From Desulfuromonadaceae bacterium (lineage in GTDB: Bacteria > Desulfobacterota > Desulfuromonadia > Geobacterales > Pseudopelobacteraceae): 9,959 nt of DNA. A program made the position numbers and the translations under genes. Numbering within the stretch: position 1 is the first letter of the stretch; each line of letters opens with the position of its first letter. The DNA lies in NCBI GenBank assembly GCA_028686145.1, contig JAQUCQ010000097.1, positions 1-9,959 of the forward strand, given 5' to 3'. Shown here in pieces: positions 7,270 through 9,959 of this stretch. The notes beneath the pieces were generated by a model, which saw nothing but the letters and a program-made list of their open reading frames with translations, ran no database searches and was not told where the DNA came from.

Positions 7270-8973
7270 ATGAAAAATCTTATCTTTCGAGAATTACTAC
7301 TGATATCTCACAGCGAGAAAAGGGCCAGGAGGATAAAATTCCACCCGACAGTAACAATAATCAAGGGTGAGAACGATACTGGGAAATCTTCGGTCATCAA
7401 GAGCATCTACGCCGCTCTGGGCGCAAACTCGGCAGTAGTCCACCCCGAGTGGAAGAAAGCCGATGTGTTTCTGTTCCTGACCTTCGAGGTCAGTGGTACG
7501 ACCTATAAGATATTGCGAATGAGGGACAGGTACGCTCTCTTTACCAAGAACGATATCATGCTCGGCACGTATAAAAGAATCACGTCCGAGCTGGGGCCAA
7601 AGCTGGCAGACCTGCTCAATTTCAAACTTGTGCTCGTTGACAAAAAAGAACAGGAAGTCGTACCTCCGCCCGCATACCTGTTTGTTCCTTTCTATATTGA
7701 CCAGGAACACAGCTGGTCCAAATCGATGACCTCGTTTGACCGTTTACAGCAACTTCCCAATTGGCGGAAGGATGTCATCTACTACCATACTGGCATCAAG
7801 CCGAACGAGTATTACCAGCTTCGCGCCAAATGCCAGGTCATGGAAAACGACAAAGTGGAGCCGTTGGGCCAGGAACGGTTGCTGTTGAAATTCAAAGAGC
7901 GATTCGGCAAAGAAGCTCTCAATAATGAAGTCACGCTGGATGTCAATGTATTCGAATCTGAAATCAAGGATTTGATGACTAAGTGTGACACTCTGAAAGC
8001 CAAGGAAGAAAAGTTCCGTAACACTCTGTTCGAACTGGAGTCAGAACGAATCAGGTTGGAAGCGCAAAGAAATATTGTCATCCATGCTCAGCGAGAACTT
8101 GATGCAGACTACCTGTACACCAATACTCTTCCGGTTGATGGGGTTATTGCTTGCCCCACCTGCGGTCAAGAATATGAAAACCACTTTGCGGAACGTTTCA
8201 ATATTGCCAATGACCATCAGAAATGCGTGACACTGCTGCAGGATATTCTGACCTGGTTGGATGAGCTGAACAAGAAAATCGCTGAGCATCGGAAAACGCT
8301 TGGAGAAACGAACGTTGAAATCAAAGAAATAGAGCAAATCATGAACAAGAAGAGCGGTGATATTACCCTGCTCACCTTGCTGAAGTCTATGAGTTCTGAG
8401 CACATTACGAGCAGCATTTCCGAAAATATCCAGGAAGTGCGTTCCGAAATTGGTGAAATTGACTCTAGGATACGTGAAATCGTGGAAGAAATGAAAAAAT
8501 TCGAGGATAAGGATAGGGTTGCCACCATCTGTGATTATTACAAAGATGTGATGGGGCGTAACCTCTATAACCTGAACGTGTCCAATGTTTCTCCAAAGTC
8601 GTATGCCCGGATTGAATCCGCTATCAAGGAAACGGGTAGCGATATGCCGCGAGCTATCCTAGCCTACAATTTTGCGATAATGGCAACCATCGCCAAACAT
8701 GGGACATCTGTGATGTGTCCAATAGTAATCGACTCCCCGAACCAGCAAGACCAGGATGTGAAGAACTATGACGGCATACTGAAGTTCATCAGGGATAATG
8801 TTCCTTCAGGGAGCCAAACGATTATCGGTCTTGTTGATGATTACAAAATCGATTTTGGTGGGGATGTCATCCAGATGAGTGAGAAGTGGCACGCACTCTC
8901 ACAGTACGAATACGATGAAATTGCTGAAGAACTGAAACCATTCGAGGTAGCCATTATAGGGACTACGGACTAA
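7270..8973 (+). CDS. lmuB: Cassette 4, second gene: SMC/Rad50-like ATPase, Lamassu LmuB-type
   Basis: The protein has 567 residues. The ATG at 7270 has AAGGAAG upstream. Walker A is GENDTGKS (33-40). Long charged helices (about 185-285 and 320-415) flank a Rad50-type zinc hook, CPTC (295-298), so the protein should dimerise through the hook and bind DNA. The C-terminal ATPase lobe has TGSDMPRAILAY (455-466) where an ABC signature is expected, and CPIVIDSPNQQDQD (483-496) as Walker B/D-loop, with Ser in place of the usual catalytic Glu after Asp488. Family knowledge: LmuB senses phage or plasmid DNA ends and controls LmuA. No lmuC-like gene is present, so this matches the two-gene Lamassu type. 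The gene ends 68 nt before a degenerate attC site. The SMC-like ATPase call is firm; the Lamassu assignment rests on the nuclease partner. Confidence 0.84.
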   Translation: MKNLIFRELLLISHSEKRARRIKFHPTVTIIKGENDTGKSSVIKSIYAALGANSAVVHPEWKKADVFLFLTFEVSGTTYKILRMRDRYALFTKNDIMLGTYKRITSELGPKLADLLNFKLVLVDKKEQEVVPPPAYLFVPFYIDQEHSWSKSMTSFDRLQQLPNWRKDVIYYHTGIKPNEYYQLRAKCQVMENDKVEPLGQERLLLKFKERFGKEALNNEVTLDVNVFESEIKDLMTKCDTLKAKEEKFRNTLFELESERIRLEAQRNIVIHAQRELDADYLYTNTLPVDGVIACPTCGQEYENHFAERFNIANDHQKCVTLLQDILTWLDELNKKIAEHRKTLGETNVEIKEIEQIMNKKSGDITLLTLLKSMSSEHITSSISENIQEVRSEIGEIDSRIREIVEEMKKFEDKDRVATICDYYKDVMGRNLYNLNVSNVSPKSYARIESAIKETGSDMPRAILAYNFAIMATIAKHGTSVMCPIVIDSPNQQDQDVKNYDGILKFIRDNVPSGSQTIIGLVDDYKIDFGGDVIQMSEKWHALSQYEYDEIAEELKPFEVAIIGTTD

Positions 8974-9041
8974 CTAGTTATTAACTATGGTGAAACGCTG
9001 GCATTGCACATCTGTTTTCAGCCCTGACGAGAATACCGATA

Positions 9042-9103
9042 GCATAACACGCCACAAGAGACGTCTCGCTGAAACTCGCGGCTCATCGGCAGCCCCGTTA
9101 GCC
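9042..9103 (+). other. Probable, degenerate attC site closing cassette 4
   Basis: Outer boxes are GCATAAC (9042-9048, identical to the box at 5148) and GTTAGCC (9097-9103), which pair at five of seven positions. The CCCCGTTA lead-in resembles that of the site at 5990-6054. Internal pairing is weak: GCC and GAG tracts match, and there is a 10-bp palindrome GAGACGTCTC. Its length of 62 nt is normal. The position, after the stop at 8973 and just before a small cassette-like gene, supports it. Confidence 0.52.
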
Positions 9104-9118
9104 GAGAAAATTATAGTA

Positions 9119-9406
9119 ATGACCAGAATCATATTGATTGTTCAAATAGCTCTGATAGGGGCTTTCTTTTATTGCTCATGGCAAGCTGATCAGGCTATGG
9201 ATAAAGCCGGAATCGGCAATTTAGAGTTATGGCGGCAATACAGTTCATATGCGGGCTTTGCATTTTATCTTGTGGTATGTTTGTGGGTGATTACGATAAT
9301 CACGGTCGTTTCCAGTAAAAGATTCACGGAAAAGAGTTCCCAAATCGCGATTGGATTTCCACCCATCATAATGGTTTCAGGTTGGCTTCTCTATTGGTTC
9401 ATTTAG
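9119..9406 (+). CDS. Cassette 5 (?): small three-helix membrane protein of unknown function
   Basis: The protein has 95 residues from the ATG at 9119, just downstream of the GTT core of the preceding attC. The frame stays open upstream to 8987, but that extension runs through the attC site and is rejected as start. The ribosome site is weak (GAGAAAA). Hydrophobic helices lie at about residues 3-20, 43-64 and 76-94, with a short charged loop between the first two (WQADQAMDKAGIGN). No motif identifies a family. No attC-like hairpin follows in the 42 nt before the next gene, so either the cassette lost its attC or the array boundary lies here. Function unknown. Confidence 0.65.
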   Translation: MTRIILIVQIALIGAFFYCSWQADQAMDKAGIGNLELWRQYSSYAGFAFYLVVCLWVITIITVVSSKRFTEKSSQIAIGFPPIIMVSGWLLYWFI

Positions 9407-9448
9407 TCCATCAAACAATTTAAGCAGACAGGATTTCCCGGAATCACC

Positions 9449-9959
9449 ATGCCAAGTAATAACTCCAATGACATCATTATTTACCAGAGCCCTGATGGTA
9501 CTTCCAAACTCGATGTCCGCCTTGACCATGAAACGGTCTGGCTGACCCAAAAACAGATGGCGGAGCTGTTCGACAAGGACAGCGATACTATTGGCCTGCA
9601 TATCCGCAATGCATACAAAGAGGGAGAGTTGCAGCCGGATGTAACTACCGAGGAATCCTCGGTAGTTCAAAATGAGGGAACCCGGAAGGTACGCAGAAAA
9701 CTACGGTTCTATAATCTTGATGTCATAATTTCCGTCGGCTATCGGGTTAAATCCAGGCAGGGAACTCAGTTCCGGCAGTGGGCTACGAGAGTCCTCCGCG
9801 ACCATATCGTCAAGGGTTACTCACTCAACGAGCAGCGTTTTCGCGAACAGTCGGAGAAGCTTGCCGAAATGCGTCGGACCGTTGAGTTGCTGGCCCGCAC
9901 CCTTTCCAACCAGGAATTGGTGAGCGAGGCGGGCAAAGATGTTTTACGGGTCATTACCG
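9449..9959 (+). CDS. rhuM: RhuM-family protein, C-terminus cut by window edge
   Basis: The first 170 residues are visible, starting from the ATG at 9449 (GGAA 5 nt upstream). Family hallmarks: a helix-turn-helix-like N-terminus VWLTQKQMAELF...HIRNAYKEGEL (30-61) and FYNLDVIISVGYRV (87-100), then QFRQWATRVLRDHIVKGY (107-124). RhuM was named from a Salmonella pathogenicity island, and its members are common in defence and mobile islands; its molecular role is not settled. The end of the visible part (LVSEAGKDVLRVIT) resembles the linker of RhuM proteins fused to a C-terminal Fic domain, but that part is outside the window. It contains a long inverted repeat at 9643-9667. It has no attC in front, so it may be chromosomal rather than a cassette. 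Confidence 0.83.
   Translation, partial: MPSNNSNDIIIYQSPDGTSKLDVRLDHETVWLTQKQMAELFDKDSDTIGLHIRNAYKEGELQPDVTTEESSVVQNEGTRKVRRKLRFYNLDVIISVGYRVKSRQGTQFRQWATRVLRDHIVKGYSLNEQRFREQSEKLAEMRRTVELLARTLSNQELVSEAGKDVLRVIT
9643..9667. repeat. Perfect 12-bp inverted repeat with 1-nt centre inside rhuM
   Basis: AACTACCGAGGA and its exact reverse complement TCCTCGGTAGTT flank a single A. The repeat encodes residues TTEESSVV of the RhuM-like protein, between the N-terminal motif and the RKVRRKLRFYNLD segment. It is intact and in frame. Confidence 0.85.

Noticed and set aside
8987..9118. Upstream start giving a 139-residue version of the small membrane protein.
   Set aside because: The extension is translated attC sequence with unnatural composition; ATG 9119 begins right at the first membrane helix.
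9377..9670. Minus-strand 97-codon frame at the right end.
   Set aside because: It is antisense to the RhuM-family gene and has no supporting motif.

Overview
The window looks like proteobacterial chromosome with an accessory insert. The left flank and the first recombinase remnant resemble proteins I associate with Desulfuromonadales/Geobacter-like deltaproteobacteria. That assignment is tentative because no ribosomal or other marker gene is present. The flanking genes (1-2261) are clearly richer in GC than most of the genes between 2640 and 5990, which suggests acquired DNA.

Layout. Positions 1-1025 (minus strand) hold the N-terminal part of a GH13 sugar phosphorylase that runs off the left edge. 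A divergent intergenic region (1026-1277) separates it from a 327-residue cytoplasmic protein of unknown function (1278-2261). Next comes a broken minus-strand tyrosine recombinase of the integron-integrase type (about 2262-2604). It has an in-frame amber codon and a frameshift, and its catalytic domain is missing. A well-spaced sigma70-like promoter (2607-2635) just upstream of it points rightward.

From about 2777 to 9406, all genes lie on the plus strand and are separated by short, GC-rich imperfect hairpins bounded by AAC...GTT core boxes. I read these as attC sites: 3957-4024, 5148-5222, 5990-6054 and, weaker, 9042-9103. The region therefore reads as an integron cassette array whose integrase has decayed, close to the 'CALIN' state. 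Cassette 1 encodes a two-helix membrane protein. Cassette 2 encodes two overlapping unknown proteins, the first membrane-anchored. Cassette 3 encodes a membrane-anchored coiled-coil protein. Cassette 4 is about 3 kb and carries a two-gene Lamassu-type anti-phage system, with a DUF4297/Cap4-like nuclease (lmuA-like) followed by an SMC/Rad50-like ATPase (lmuB-like). After the fourth attC there is a 95-residue three-helix membrane protein with no visible attC behind it.

The right edge (9449-9959) starts a RhuM-family protein that continues outside the window.

How it may work together (inference): a promoter between the dead integrase and the first cassette could read through the small membrane-protein cassettes. 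The Lamassu cassette has the longest leader and may also carry its own promoter. The membrane-protein cassettes have no recognised function. Their setting beside a defence system and a RhuM gene makes them candidate defence or stress genes, but the sequence does not prove this.
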